Source: Albidovulum sp. (GTDB taxonomy: Bacteria; Pseudomonadota; Alphaproteobacteria; Rhodobacterales; Rhodobacteraceae). From it: a DNA stretch of 64,000 nt. The notes beneath the pieces are model-generated. The model searched no databases, had not been told where the DNA came from, and worked only from the letters and a program-made list of their open reading frames with translations. Shown here piece after piece: positions 26,895 through 34,189 of this stretch (position 1 is its first letter; every line of letters starts with the position of its first letter). A program made the position numbers and the translations under genes. The stretch spans positions 6,705 through 70,704 of the forward strand of contig JAUQYA010000153.1 of NCBI GenBank assembly GCA_030837785.1, written 5' to 3'.

Positions 26895-26928
26895 TCAATC
26901 AAGCCTTAACCCCGATTCCTTTAGAAAC
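26895..26928 (+). promoter_or_regulatory. CtrA-like box between divergent flgB and fliI
   Basis: TCAA-TCAAGCC-TTAA followed by C at 26895-26909 fits TTAA-N7-TTAAC with one mismatch. TTTAGAAAC at 26920-26928 lies at the same 10-bp distance as in the fliL promoter and resembles a -10 element. fliI starts at 26953. The box is 22 bp from the flgB start and might also influence that operon. Confidence 0.5.
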
Positions 26929-26952
26929 GGTTGCGAACAAAAGGAGGCCAGA

Positions 26953-28284
26953 ATGGCGTCGCTCGGGCTTGAGATGTTGCGGGCCGAAATCGGCGGATGC
27001 GCTGCCGTGCGCAGGCTGGCCCGCGTGGCCGAGGTCGGCCGCGGCGTGCTTGCGGTCAGCGGCATCGGCGAGGACTGGCGCATCGCCGACCGCGTCCGGC
27101 TCGCCGACGGCGAGCACACCGGGGGCGAGGTGGTCGCGCTCGGCAACGGCCGGGCCACGGTCCTGACCGACGGTCCGGTGGACGGCGTGCGCCTCGGCGA
27201 CGGGGTGGAAAACCTCGGCGCGGCAGGTATCGCGCCGGAGTCGAGCTGGATCGGCCGTATCGTCGATCCCTTCGGCCATCCGATCGACGGGATGCCGCTT
27301 CTGCGTGGTGCGCGCGAACGGGCACTGCGAGCCGCGCCGCCGGCACCCGCGCAGCGCCGCCGCCTCGGGCCGAGGCTGGAAACCGGGGTAGCGGTCTTCG
27401 ACACCCTCCTGCCGCTGGTGCGCGGGCAGCGGATCGGCCTCTTCGCGGGCTCGGGTGTCGGCAAGTCATCGCTCCTGGCGAAGTTCGCCCGCGGGGTGGA
27501 GGCGGACGTGACCGTCATCGCGCTTGTCGGTGAACGCGGCCGCGAGCTGCGGGAATTCGTCGAGGGCGTGCTCGGGCCCGAGGGCCTGGCAAGATGCGTG
27601 ATCGTCGCGGCGACCTCGGACCAGTCGCCGCTTGTCCGCCGGCGCTGTGCCTGGACCGCGATGGCAGTGGCCGAACATTTCCGCGACGAGGGCCGGCAAG
27701 TCCTTTTCCTGGCCGATTCGATCACCCGCTTCGCCGAAGCGCACCGGGAGGTGGCGCTCGCCGCCGGCGAGCCACCGTCGCTCAGGGGCTTTCCGCCCTC
27801 GACCTCACATCTCATCATGTCGCTCGCCGAACGCGCAGGCCCCGGCGCCGAAGGGATGGGTGACATCACCGCGGTGTTTTCCGTGCTCGTCGCCGGGTCT
27901 GACATGGACGAGCCGGTGGCGGACATCCTGCGCGGCGTGCTCGACGGCCATGTGGTGATGGAGCGCGAGATCGCCGAGCGGGGCCGCTATCCGGCGATCA
28001 ACCTGCTGCGCTCGGTTTCCCGATCGCTGCCGCATGCGGCCAGCGAGGCGGAGAACGCGCTGATCGCCCGCGCACGGCGGCTCCTTGGCGCCTATGACCG
28101 TGCGGAGATGATGATCCAGGCGGGACTCTATGCGGCGGGCTCCGATCCGCTCGTAGATGCGGCGATCCGGATCTGGCCTGCACTCGACGCCTTCCTGTCG
28201 GAGGATGCGCCCGGCGGAAGGGCCGAAAGCTTCGCGCGGCTCCGTGCGATCCTCGACCATGCGGGGCCGGAACGTGCCCGATGA
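26953..28284 (+). CDS. fliI: Flagellar export ATPase FliI
   Basis: The product has 443 residues. ATG at 26953 follows AGGAGG by 6 bases and is preferred over in-frame extensions. Walker A (GSGVGKSS) begins at about residue 166, Walker B is in VLFLADSITRF, and the SLAERAGPGAEGMGDITAVF segment is characteristic of flagellar and type III ATPases. FliI powers unfolding and loading of export substrates, controlled by FliH. It stands alone, followed by a 768-bp gene-poor gap. Confidence 0.95.
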   Translation: MASLGLEMLRAEIGGCAAVRRLARVAEVGRGVLAVSGIGEDWRIADRVRLADGEHTGGEVVALGNGRATVLTDGPVDGVRLGDGVENLGAAGIAPESSWIGRIVDPFGHPIDGMPLLRGARERALRAAPPAPAQRRRLGPRLETGVAVFDTLLPLVRGQRIGLFAGSGVGKSSLLAKFARGVEADVTVIALVGERGRELREFVEGVLGPEGLARCVIVAATSDQSPLVRRRCAWTAMAVAEHFRDEGRQVLFLADSITRFAEAHREVALAAGEPPSLRGFPPSTSHLIMSLAERAGPGAEGMGDITAVFSVLVAGSDMDEPVADILRGVLDGHVVMEREIAERGRYPAINLLRSVSRSLPHAASEAENALIARARRLLGAYDRAEMMIQAGLYAAGSDPLVDAAIRIWPALDAFLSEDAPGGRAESFARLRAILDHAGPERAR

Positions 28285-29052
28285 CCGGTCGAGGATCGGG
28301 GCTGCGCCGAGCCGACATCGCGGTCAGCCCGCCGTTCGGTGCAGGAGGCAGGTGGCAAAGACGCCGGCCGGCATCGACGGTGACGGGTTGCCGTTCATAT
28401 CGGTCAGCGACAGGCGGACAAGCATGTCATTGCCGACGCCGTCCGGATCGGTCCCGGGCGGAAACCGGCCTGCAGGCCCGGTGTCGCGGCCAGTTCGCGG
28501 GTGATTTCGCGGAGGGTCACGGGCGCGGTCGGCCATCGCCTGGCGGCCCTGAAGGCCACGGACGATTTCGAACCGGTGGTGGCGGTTTTCGGGCAGGAAG
28601 CATTCCGGTGCACACCGCCGTAGCACGTCCTTCAGCGGGTTCCGAATGCCCCCGGCCCCGGCAGCACCGATGCGCTTCCGGCGCTTGGCCTTGCGGGTGT
28701 TCCCGGTCGTCTGCCTCATCAGCCTCGGCCACGGCGGGCAAATGACGATCACCGGCGACGCCCTCTGCCCTGGCCTTGTCCGGAGCCTGTTTCCCGCCGG
28801 CCAAGTGCCCGGGCCTTGCCGTTGCGGCGGCGGCTGCACCGGGGATGGAGCGGATGGCCTTCCACCCGAAGCGCGGCGCTGCCGCCCGGAATCGCGGGGG
28901 TGCTTCGGGGGCCCGACGGGTAGCGCCGGCCCGCTGTTGGGGCAAGTGAACCCGCGCGCAGGTTGCCGGAGGACGAATGGTCCGTGACAGGACCCGCGCG
29001 GCACGTGGCAGCGGCGGATGGCGCCGCAGCCCGCCGGCGCGGCCAACCCCCG
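28285..29052. other. Long gene-poor gap between convergent fliI and the DUF1217 gene
   Basis: This is the longest stretch of the flagellar cluster without an intact gene. No frame on either strand is recognisable over its whole length. The left part contains coding-like remnants on the minus strand (separate entry). From about 28670 to 29052 I see only GC-rich sequence with no motif, repeat or hairpin that I can assign. The neighbouring genes are complete on both sides. Confidence 0.5.
28324..28660 (-). pseudogene. Possible frameshifted gene remnant of unknown family
   Basis: On the minus strand two frames alternate with coding-like composition (third codon positions nearly all G or C, few rare codons). 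One part reads NPLKDVLRRCAPECFLPENR, the next PVTLREITRELAATPGLQAG in a shifted frame, and the end returns to the first frame with MLVRLSLTDMNGNPSPSMPA before a TGA at 28324-28326. This pattern suggests a decayed gene with at least two small indels. The family is not recognised, and the remnant may also be chance in GC-rich DNA. Confidence 0.3.
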
Positions 29053-29880
29053 TCAGACAAGCCGGGAGAGCAGGCCGCCGCGTGCCCCGGCCGATTGCAG
29101 GAGCGTCAAAGCCGTGGATTGCGCCGAATAGACCGTGGAATTCGACTGCGCCTCGGCCCGGACGAGGAACACGCGGATCAGCTCGTCGATCTTGCCGGGG
29201 TCGCCGAACATGCTGATCTCCGAAGAGCCGAGCACGCTTTCCGCCCGATCGCGGAAGGTCGCAAGCTGCTGGTCCAGGTCGATGGCGGCGAAGGCCGGCG
29301 GCAGCCCCAGGGCGGTCTGGAAGACCTCGCGCAGCGGCGCCGATCCCATGACCGAGAACCACCCGGCATCGTCGGTCAGCGACCGTCCGGCGAGCGCCGC
29401 GAGCTCCCTCTGGGCGTTCAGCGCCAGCCGCATCTCGTCGCTTTGCTCGCCCACGGCGGCCTCGAAGGACCGTGTCTTGTATCCCTCAAGGATCGCGTCA
29501 GGGAAATCCGACAGCTTCGTGCGGGGCGTCGCGTAGTCGCCAAAGCCGAAGGCCTTCGAGAATTCCAGGTAGCGCTTGTCCGCGAGCTTGTTGGCGAGCG
29601 CGTCAGGATCCAGTGTTCCGTCCTCGAGCACCTTGCGGATGAAGTATTTGCTGTCGATGTCTGCCTCGAGCCCGAAGGCGCCCAGAGCAACGGAAAGCAG
29701 GCGACGGTCCGCAACGAGGTCCTCGGCGGTGGATATCCCGCCGATCCGGTCGCGGAAATAGGCCTCGTCCCGTTGCAGCGTCGGGGACGAGACGAAGGCC
29801 TCCATCTGCGCCGAGCGGGTGCGGGTCAGGAGCGCCCAGCCCGCATAGCCGCCGAGCGGTATCGCCGGCGTATAGCTCAT
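29053..29880 (-). CDS. DUF1217-type flagellar protein of unknown function
   Basis: The product has 275 residues, has no signal peptide or membrane helix, and is rich in short helices. The segments AYFRDRIGGISTAEDLVADR, LADKRYLEFSKAFGFGDYAT and AVGEQSDEMRLALNAQRELA fit the DUF1217 family, which occurs in flagellar clusters of Alphaproteobacteria. Some homologues carry several copies of the domain. The start ATG overlaps the flbT stop (ATGA), so it belongs to the flaF-flbT operon. A role in filament assembly or flagellin handling is inferred only from this context. Confidence 0.7.
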   Translation of the reverse strand: MSYTPAIPLGGYAGWALLTRTRSAQMEAFVSSPTLQRDEAYFRDRIGGISTAEDLVADRRLLSVALGAFGLEADIDSKYFIRKVLEDGTLDPDALANKLADKRYLEFSKAFGFGDYATPRTKLSDFPDAILEGYKTRSFEAAVGEQSDEMRLALNAQRELAALAGRSLTDDAGWFSVMGSAPLREVFQTALGLPPAFAAIDLDQQLATFRDRAESVLGSSEISMFGDPGKIDELIRVFLVRAEAQSNSTVYSAQSTALTLLQSAGARGGLLSRLV

Positions 29881-30281
29881 GCCCCCGACGCGGCAAGCAG
29901 GCGCGCCTCGCGCGGAAGCAGCGCGCGGAGCGATTTCATCGCCTGATAGAACTGTTCGCCCAGAACGGCTTCGGTCGCCGTGGTCAGTTGAAGCCGGCTG
30001 TCGTGGTCGGTGAAGACCTGGCTGAGCTGTTCGATGCCGCGGATGATCTGGTGCCGTGCTTCTTTCGGATCGGCGTCGCCCGAAAGCACCAGCTGCGCGA
30101 TGTAGCAGACCCGGCGGACCGGCGTGTTGACCTGTTCGGGATGGATCGCATCGCGCAGGCGGAGGATGTGGGCGTTGGGCGTGAGGATGGCAAGGCGGGA
30201 CCGCTTGTCGCCGTTCTCGATGACCGCGCCGTTGATCAGGACCCGCTCGCACGGGGCAAGCTTCAGGACGAGCCCCGTCAT
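29877..30281 (-). CDS. flbT: Flagellin translation repressor FlbT
   Basis: The product has 134 residues. It opens MTGLVLKLAPCERVLINGAV, and DKRSRLAILTPNAHILRLRD and PVRRVCYIAQLVLSGD follow, all typical of FlbT. In Caulobacter FlbT binds the leader of flagellin mRNA and lowers its stability until the hook is complete. The nearby flagellin gene has a long leader with three hairpins. The ATG overlaps the flaF stop. Confidence 0.93.
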   Translation of the reverse strand: MTGLVLKLAPCERVLINGAVIENGDKRSRLAILTPNAHILRLRDAIHPEQVNTPVRRVCYIAQLVLSGDADPKEARHQIIRGIEQLSQVFTDHDSRLQLTTATEAVLGEQFYQAMKSLRALLPREARLLAASGA

Positions 30282-30652
30282 GCCCCGTCTCCCTCGCCCC
30301 TCAGGCCGCGCATGACTGCGGTGTTGATGTCGATGAGCACATCGGTCGAGGCTTCGCCCGCCAGCACGCGGCGGCTGTGGTGGGTGGTGAATTGCGCCAG
30401 GTAGAAGATGCGCGCCCGAAGTTCGGGCGGCAGGCCGTTCGTCCCGACCGCGACATCGGCGGCGAGCGCCGTCCACAGGCTGCGGTTGTCATGCAGCGCC
30501 CGCACGAGGTCGGCGAAGCCATTGTCGCCGCTCTGGGCCTGCCTGAGGCGGCGCGTCACGCGCGCAAAGACTTCGTATTCGGTTCCGCGGCCGGTCCGGG
30601 TGGGGACGGCAGCGCCGGAATAGGCCGATCTGGCCATGAGATGAGCGTTCAC
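30278..30652 (-). CDS. flaF: Flagellin biosynthesis regulator FlaF
   Basis: The product has 124 residues. RSAYSGAAVPTRTGRGTEYE at the start and ALHDNRSLWTALAADVAVGT and LPPELRARIFYLAQFTTHHS are FlaF features. FlaF promotes flagellin synthesis or secretion and opposes FlbT. It lies 85 bp downstream of the flagellin stop on the same strand, so flagellin, flaF, flbT and the DUF1217 gene may form one unit with a partial terminator between. Confidence 0.92.
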   Translation of the reverse strand: MNAHLMARSAYSGAAVPTRTGRGTEYEVFARVTRRLRQAQSGDNGFADLVRALHDNRSLWTALAADVAVGTNGLPPELRARIFYLAQFTTHHSRRVLAGEASTDVLIDINTAVMRGLRGEGDGA

Positions 30653-30703
30653 TGGGATACCTTCCGATGACGGTTTTCGTCAGACCACGGAGTTTCCGGG
30701 AAG

Positions 30704-30728
30704 CCGGGGCACCGTTCGGGTGCCCCGG
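30704..30728 (-). terminator. Hairpin terminator after the flagellin gene
   Basis: A perfect 10-bp stem (CCGGGGCACC with GGTGCCCCGG) and a 5-base loop begins 10 bp past the flagellin stop codon. The following transcript has only a short CUUCC, so termination may be partial, which would allow some read-through into flaF. Confidence 0.6.
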
Positions 30729-30737
30729 TCAGGTTCC

Positions 30738-31946
30738 TCAGCGGAAGAGCGAGAGGACGTTCTGCGGCGCCTGGTTGGCGATCGAGAGCGACTGGATGCC
30801 GAGCTGCTGCTGAACCTGCAGCGCCTGCAGCCGCGCGGAGGTCTCCTCCATGTCTGCGTCCACCATCGAGCCGATGCCGACCTTCATCGCGTCTGACAGG
30901 CCGCTGACGAAGGAACTCTGGATTTCGATCCGCTTTTCAACCGAGCCGAATTCCGCGGCCGCGCCGATCGCGGTCTGGATCAGCGACTCGATGTTGCCGA
31001 GGGCTGCGGCTGCGTTGGAGGTGACGTCGATTCCCGACAGGAGACCAAGACCGCCGGCACCGGCGTTCTTGAACTGGCCGGTCACGGACAGGTCGGCGGT
31101 GCCGGCATTGGTGAAGACCAGTTGGCCCGCGTTCGCGCTGTCGTAGCCGACCGTCAGCCCGGTGATCCCGAGCGAATCGATCGCGTTCTTCAGCCCCACC
31201 GCCACCAGGTCGTCGGTGGTGGACGCCGAGGCAAGGTCGTTCGCGCTTACCGTGTAGCTGGCCGTCTTCTTGCCGATCGTCACCGAGACCTGATCGCCCG
31301 CGGCCCAGGTGCCGGTATGAGCGATGGTGACATCATCGCTGCCACCAGCCGAGTCGAGTGTCGCCACGAAGGTGTCGCCGGCACCGGAAATCGTTCCGGC
31401 GGTCGAAGCCGAGAAGACGTTCGCAGCGGTGTAGCCGCCGGTGGACAGATCCTGTGCATTGACCGTGATCGGCGAGGTGGTCACCGTTCCGTTGGCCTGG
31501 CGGTCGAGCGAGGCGAGCACATCCACCGTCGTGTTCGATCCGTTGACGAGGTTGAGCCCGTTGAACTGCGCCGCCCCGACAACGGTGTTGATCTGGTCGC
31601 GCAGCGCCGCGATGTCGGTCTGGATCTTCCCCCTGTCGACGTTGCTTTCCTGTGCAGCGACGATCTTGCCCTTCATCTGGGTGAGGAGATCGGTGACCGT
31701 TTCGGATGCCTTGCGCGCGACCGCGACCGTGGATTCGCCCAGCGCGAGGCTGTCGGAGATTCCCTTGAAGCTCTTCACATCCGCCTCCATCACCTTCGAG
31801 ATCGCCCAGACCGCGGCATTGTCCTTGGCCGAGGCAACGGACTTGCCGGTGGAGATTTCGTTCTGGACCTTCGACAGGTTGGAGTTGACGCTTTTCAGCG
31901 TCTGCAGAGCCACCATGGAGCCCGAGTTCGTCAGAATGCTCGACAT
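30738..31946 (-). CDS. fliC: Flagellin
   Basis: The product has 402 residues, starting MSSILTNSGSMVALQTLKSV; ATG at 31946 has AAGGA 9 bases upstream, although an ATG at 31961 is in frame. The N-terminal D0/D1 helices (NLSKVQNEISTGKSVASAKD) and the C-terminus (LQALQVQQQLGIQSLSIANQ, then APQNVLSLFR) are conserved. The centre (about 170-310) is a Thr/Ala/Gly-rich variable domain exposed on the filament. It is the only flagellin gene in the window. Confidence 0.95.
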   Translation of the reverse strand: MSSILTNSGSMVALQTLKSVNSNLSKVQNEISTGKSVASAKDNAAVWAISKVMEADVKSFKGISDSLALGESTVAVARKASETVTDLLTQMKGKIVAAQESNVDRGKIQTDIAALRDQINTVVGAAQFNGLNLVNGSNTTVDVLASLDRQANGTVTTSPITVNAQDLSTGGYTAANVFSASTAGTISGAGDTFVATLDSAGGSDDVTIAHTGTWAAGDQVSVTIGKKTASYTVSANDLASASTTDDLVAVGLKNAIDSLGITGLTVGYDSANAGQLVFTNAGTADLSVTGQFKNAGAGGLGLLSGIDVTSNAAAALGNIESLIQTAIGAAAEFGSVEKRIEIQSSFVSGLSDAMKVGIGSMVDADMEETSARLQALQVQQQLGIQSLSIANQAPQNVLSLFR

Positions 31947-32096
31947 GCTTTCGTCCTTCATAGAGCGGCGCTTTGCGCCGGGTTTCACGAGCCGTCGCTG
32001 GACGGCGCCTGTGGCGTTCTGACCGTTGCGGAGCCGGGCAGGTGCCGGTCCGCGCCACCCGTTGCCAGGTGCAGGGCCGACCCTGCGGCCGAAAAT
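31947..32096 (-). promoter_or_regulatory. Hairpin-rich 5' leader of flagellin mRNA
   Basis: The 150 bp between the CtrA-like box and the flagellin ATG contain three perfect 6-bp stem-loops: 31966-31980 (loop of 3), 31991-32006 (loop of 4) and 32071-32086 (loop of 4). The first lies directly upstream of the ribosome binding site. FlbT is known to act on such a leader in Caulobacter, so this is a likely target. Confidence 0.5.
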
Positions 32097-32111
32097 CTAA
32101 GACTTCGCTAA
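32097..32111 (-). promoter_or_regulatory. CtrA-like box of the flagellin promoter
   Basis: Read on the minus strand the site is TTAG-CGAAGTC-TTAG, two half-sites with the same spacing as the other boxes in this cluster and one mismatch in each half. The flagellin start is 150 bp downstream. The -10 candidate GCAGGGTC is weak. Confidence 0.5.
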
Positions 32112-32167
32112 GCCGGACTGCCGCTTGCACCGGATTTTATGCAGATCCGCCCGAGGACCCGCCGCCG

Positions 32168-32524
32168 TCAGGCGCGTCGCTCGACCGTGCTGGCGACGAA
32201 GCTGACGGTCTGCCCGCGCCCGGCGCTGTCGTAGGTATCCAAGCGCACCGCGGCACCGCGAATCGAGGACAGCCGCGCGCGCGCGGCCTCGACACCACGA
32301 AGGGCGGCCGAGAGGAGCCGGCCGTTCGCTTCGGCCGCCGTCCTGATCCGCGCCAGATCCTCTGCCCGCGCGCGACCTGCGAGGGCGGGCAGGGCCTCGA
32401 GAAGGCCGGCCTTGCGGGCGGCGAGGGCGCCAAGGTCGGAGAGCGCGCCGCGCCGCACCGCCTCCGCTTCGGCGGCCATGAGCGCGATCAGCGCGGCGAT
32501 GTCGCTCTCGGCCTCAGTCCGCAT
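32168..32524 (-). CDS. FlgN-like flagellar chaperone
   Basis: The product has 118 residues, is all helical, and is Ala/Arg/Glu-rich with no signal peptide. The pattern of two long amphipathic helices (LGALAARKAGLLEALPALAG, ARIRTAAEANGRLLSAALRG) and a disordered tail matches FlgN, the chaperone of FlgK and FlgL. Its start overlaps the flgJ end by 11 bp. FlgN is poorly conserved, so the call rests on size, composition and position. Confidence 0.5.
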   Translation of the reverse strand: MRTEAESDIAALIALMAAEAEAVRRGALSDLGALAARKAGLLEALPALAGRARAEDLARIRTAAEANGRLLSAALRGVEAARARLSSIRGAAVRLDTYDSAGRGQTVSFVASTVERRA

Positions 32525-32819
32525 CGCCCTGCCTCCGCTTCATCGCCTCGAAAAGGCTTTCGGCAAGGCCGATGCCGCCGTGCCGCGCCATCGCCCCGGC
32601 CTGTTCGTCACGCAAGAGCGAGGCGAACTGCTCCTCTCCGGCGCCGCCGCCGAATCCCTCGGGCGTCGTGCCGAGGCCCGCCGATTTCAGCATCTCGGAC
32701 AGAAACTGCGCCTCGAGTGCAAGCGCGGCCTCGCGCAGCGCCTGATCCTTTGCCGCGGCGGAGGGCGCGCGCGGCACGCCGGCTGCGGCGCGTGCGGCGA
32801 GGGGGGAAAGATCGGCCAT
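32514..32819 (-). CDS. flgJ: Rod-binding protein FlgJ, rod domain only
   Basis: The product has 101 residues. DQALREAALALEAQFLSEML followed by KSAGLGTTPEGFGGGAGEEQ and FASLLRDEQAGAMARHGGIG is the FlgJ rod-capping domain. The muramidase domain of enterobacterial FlgJ is absent, as in most Alphaproteobacteria, and SltF (17039) probably supplies peptidoglycan cleavage. It is divergent from fliK and coupled to the FlgN-like gene. Confidence 0.85.
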   Translation of the reverse strand: MADLSPLAARAAAGVPRAPSAAAKDQALREAALALEAQFLSEMLKSAGLGTTPEGFGGGAGEEQFASLLRDEQAGAMARHGGIGLAESLFEAMKRRQGDAD

Positions 32820-32845
32820 CGCAATCGCTCCAATCGCGTCGATTT

Positions 32846-32882
32846 GCGGGACTATCCCGCGATCGAGGTAAAGGATTGGTAA
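32846..32882. promoter_or_regulatory. CtrA-like box and palindrome between divergent flgJ and fliK
   Basis: The minus strand reads TTAC-CAATCCT-TTAC at 32868-32882, one mismatch in each half relative to TTAA-N7-TTAA. A perfect 6-bp inverted repeat GCGGGA-CTA-TCCCGC lies at 32846-32860, between the box and flgJ. Either could control the divergent operons. Confidence 0.4.
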
Positions 32883-32929
32883 TGTCCCGCTGAAATAGTT
32901 CCCGCCGCACAGGCAGAAGTCGTGACGCA

Positions 32930-34177
32930 ATGACACCGATTCCCATCGCCGATCCGCTCCGTGTCGCAGGCCCGCGCCCGGACCCGGACGCGAAGACGAC
33001 CGATGACCGGCCGGACCCGGAAGACGCCGTGCCGGACGCATTTCTGGTCGCGATGGGGCTGGTCCCCGGCCCTGCGGCCCCGCAATCGACGGCAGGTGAA
33101 AAGGAGGACGGCGGCGGCACGCCCCCTCCCCGGACGGACAGGGCGACACCCGTCCTTGCGGCACCCCCCCCCCCCTCCGCGCAGCCCGCGGGCGCGTGCG
33201 GCGACGTGGCGGCAGCGGAAGCGGCACCCGGATCATCCGCACCGGACACTCCGGGCCCGGCATCCCCCGTGGCGGTCTCGGTCGGGGAAATGGCCTTCCG
33301 CGCGTCCAGCCTAGCGGCCGAACCGTCCACCGGGGTCGGGGACGATGCGGGATCCGACGTGAGGCCGGCAGAGGGCACTCCAGGCGCTTCCGATCCCGCG
33401 ATGTCCGGTGACGGCGGCACCATGACCGGCGGCGACGGCCAGGCCGCCGATCCCGGCGAGCAGACGCCCGGTCCTGCGACCCACCTGCGGGCGCGCGCCT
33501 CCGGCCCGGATACGGCTCCCGTCACGGCCGGTCGCGCCGGAGAGGACCCGGCGGCCCAGCCGCCGAAGGGCACGGCAGCATCGGCTTCGGTCTCTGAAAC
33601 GGCGGCCGCCGCGGCCGCGACGGCCGGCGCGAAACCGGCCTCCCGCATCACCACCGACCCCTCCGGCGCCGGCGAGGCGCTGTCGGCCACGCCGGGCGCC
33701 ATCGCGGATCTCGCCGCCGGGTCCGATCCGGCCACCGCCGCCCGGATGGCAGAGCGCCCTCATCCCATCACCCATGCTGCGTCGGCACTCCCGCCCGGTT
33801 TCGGCCACCGCCTCGCCGAAGCCGTCGCAAACTTCCCCGACAGGGGCGTCGAGCTGACACTCTCGCCCGAGGAACTGGGCCGCGTCCGCATGATGCTCTC
33901 GACCCATGACGGCGCCCTGACGCTGTCGATCCAGGCCGACCGGCCAGAGACGATCGACCTCATGCGGCGCCACATCGACCAGCTCGTGCAGGACTTCCGC
34001 GACCTAGGATTCACCGACGTGAGCTTCAGTTTCAGCCGCGACGACACCGCCCCCGGCGGACAGCGGGCGGAGCGGGAGACGGGCGATCCGGCCGCGGCCC
34101 CTGCCACCGACAGTGCCGTCCGCGATGCCTCCGCGTCCGCTGGCGCCCCGCGCGGCGGGCTTGACCTCAGATTGTGA
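32930..34177 (+). CDS. fliK: Flagellar hook-length control protein FliK
   Basis: The product has 415 residues. The first ~270 residues are disordered and Pro/Ala/Gly/Thr-rich, as in FliK rulers. The C-terminal Flg_hook domain (about 285-370) is clear: GVELTLSPEELGRVRMMLST, LTLSIQADRPETIDLMRRHI, DQLVQDFRDLGF. FliK measures the hook and triggers the FlhB specificity switch. A run of 12 C residues (33164-33175) sits in the coding sequence of the ruler part; length changes there would destroy the C-terminal domain. It starts a short operon with flgD. Confidence 0.85.
   Translation: MTPIPIADPLRVAGPRPDPDAKTTDDRPDPEDAVPDAFLVAMGLVPGPAAPQSTAGEKEDGGGTPPPRTDRATPVLAAPPPPSAQPAGACGDVAAAEAAPGSSAPDTPGPASPVAVSVGEMAFRASSLAAEPSTGVGDDAGSDVRPAEGTPGASDPAMSGDGGTMTGGDGQAADPGEQTPGPATHLRARASGPDTAPVTAGRAGEDPAAQPPKGTAASASVSETAAAAAATAGAKPASRITTDPSGAGEALSATPGAIADLAAGSDPATAARMAERPHPITHAASALPPGFGHRLAEAVANFPDRGVELTLSPEELGRVRMMLSTHDGALTLSIQADRPETIDLMRRHIDQLVQDFRDLGFTDVSFSFSRDDTAPGGQRAERETGDPAAAPATDSAVRDASASAGAPRGGLDLRL
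33164..33175. repeat. Poly-C tract of 12 bases inside fliK
   Basis: Four consecutive CCC proline codons around residue 79-82 of FliK form an uninterrupted C12 run. Mononucleotide tracts of this length slip easily during replication. At 12 bases the frame is open and the full protein is encoded. Confidence 0.95.
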
Positions 34178-34189
34178 AAGGAGCCTGGC

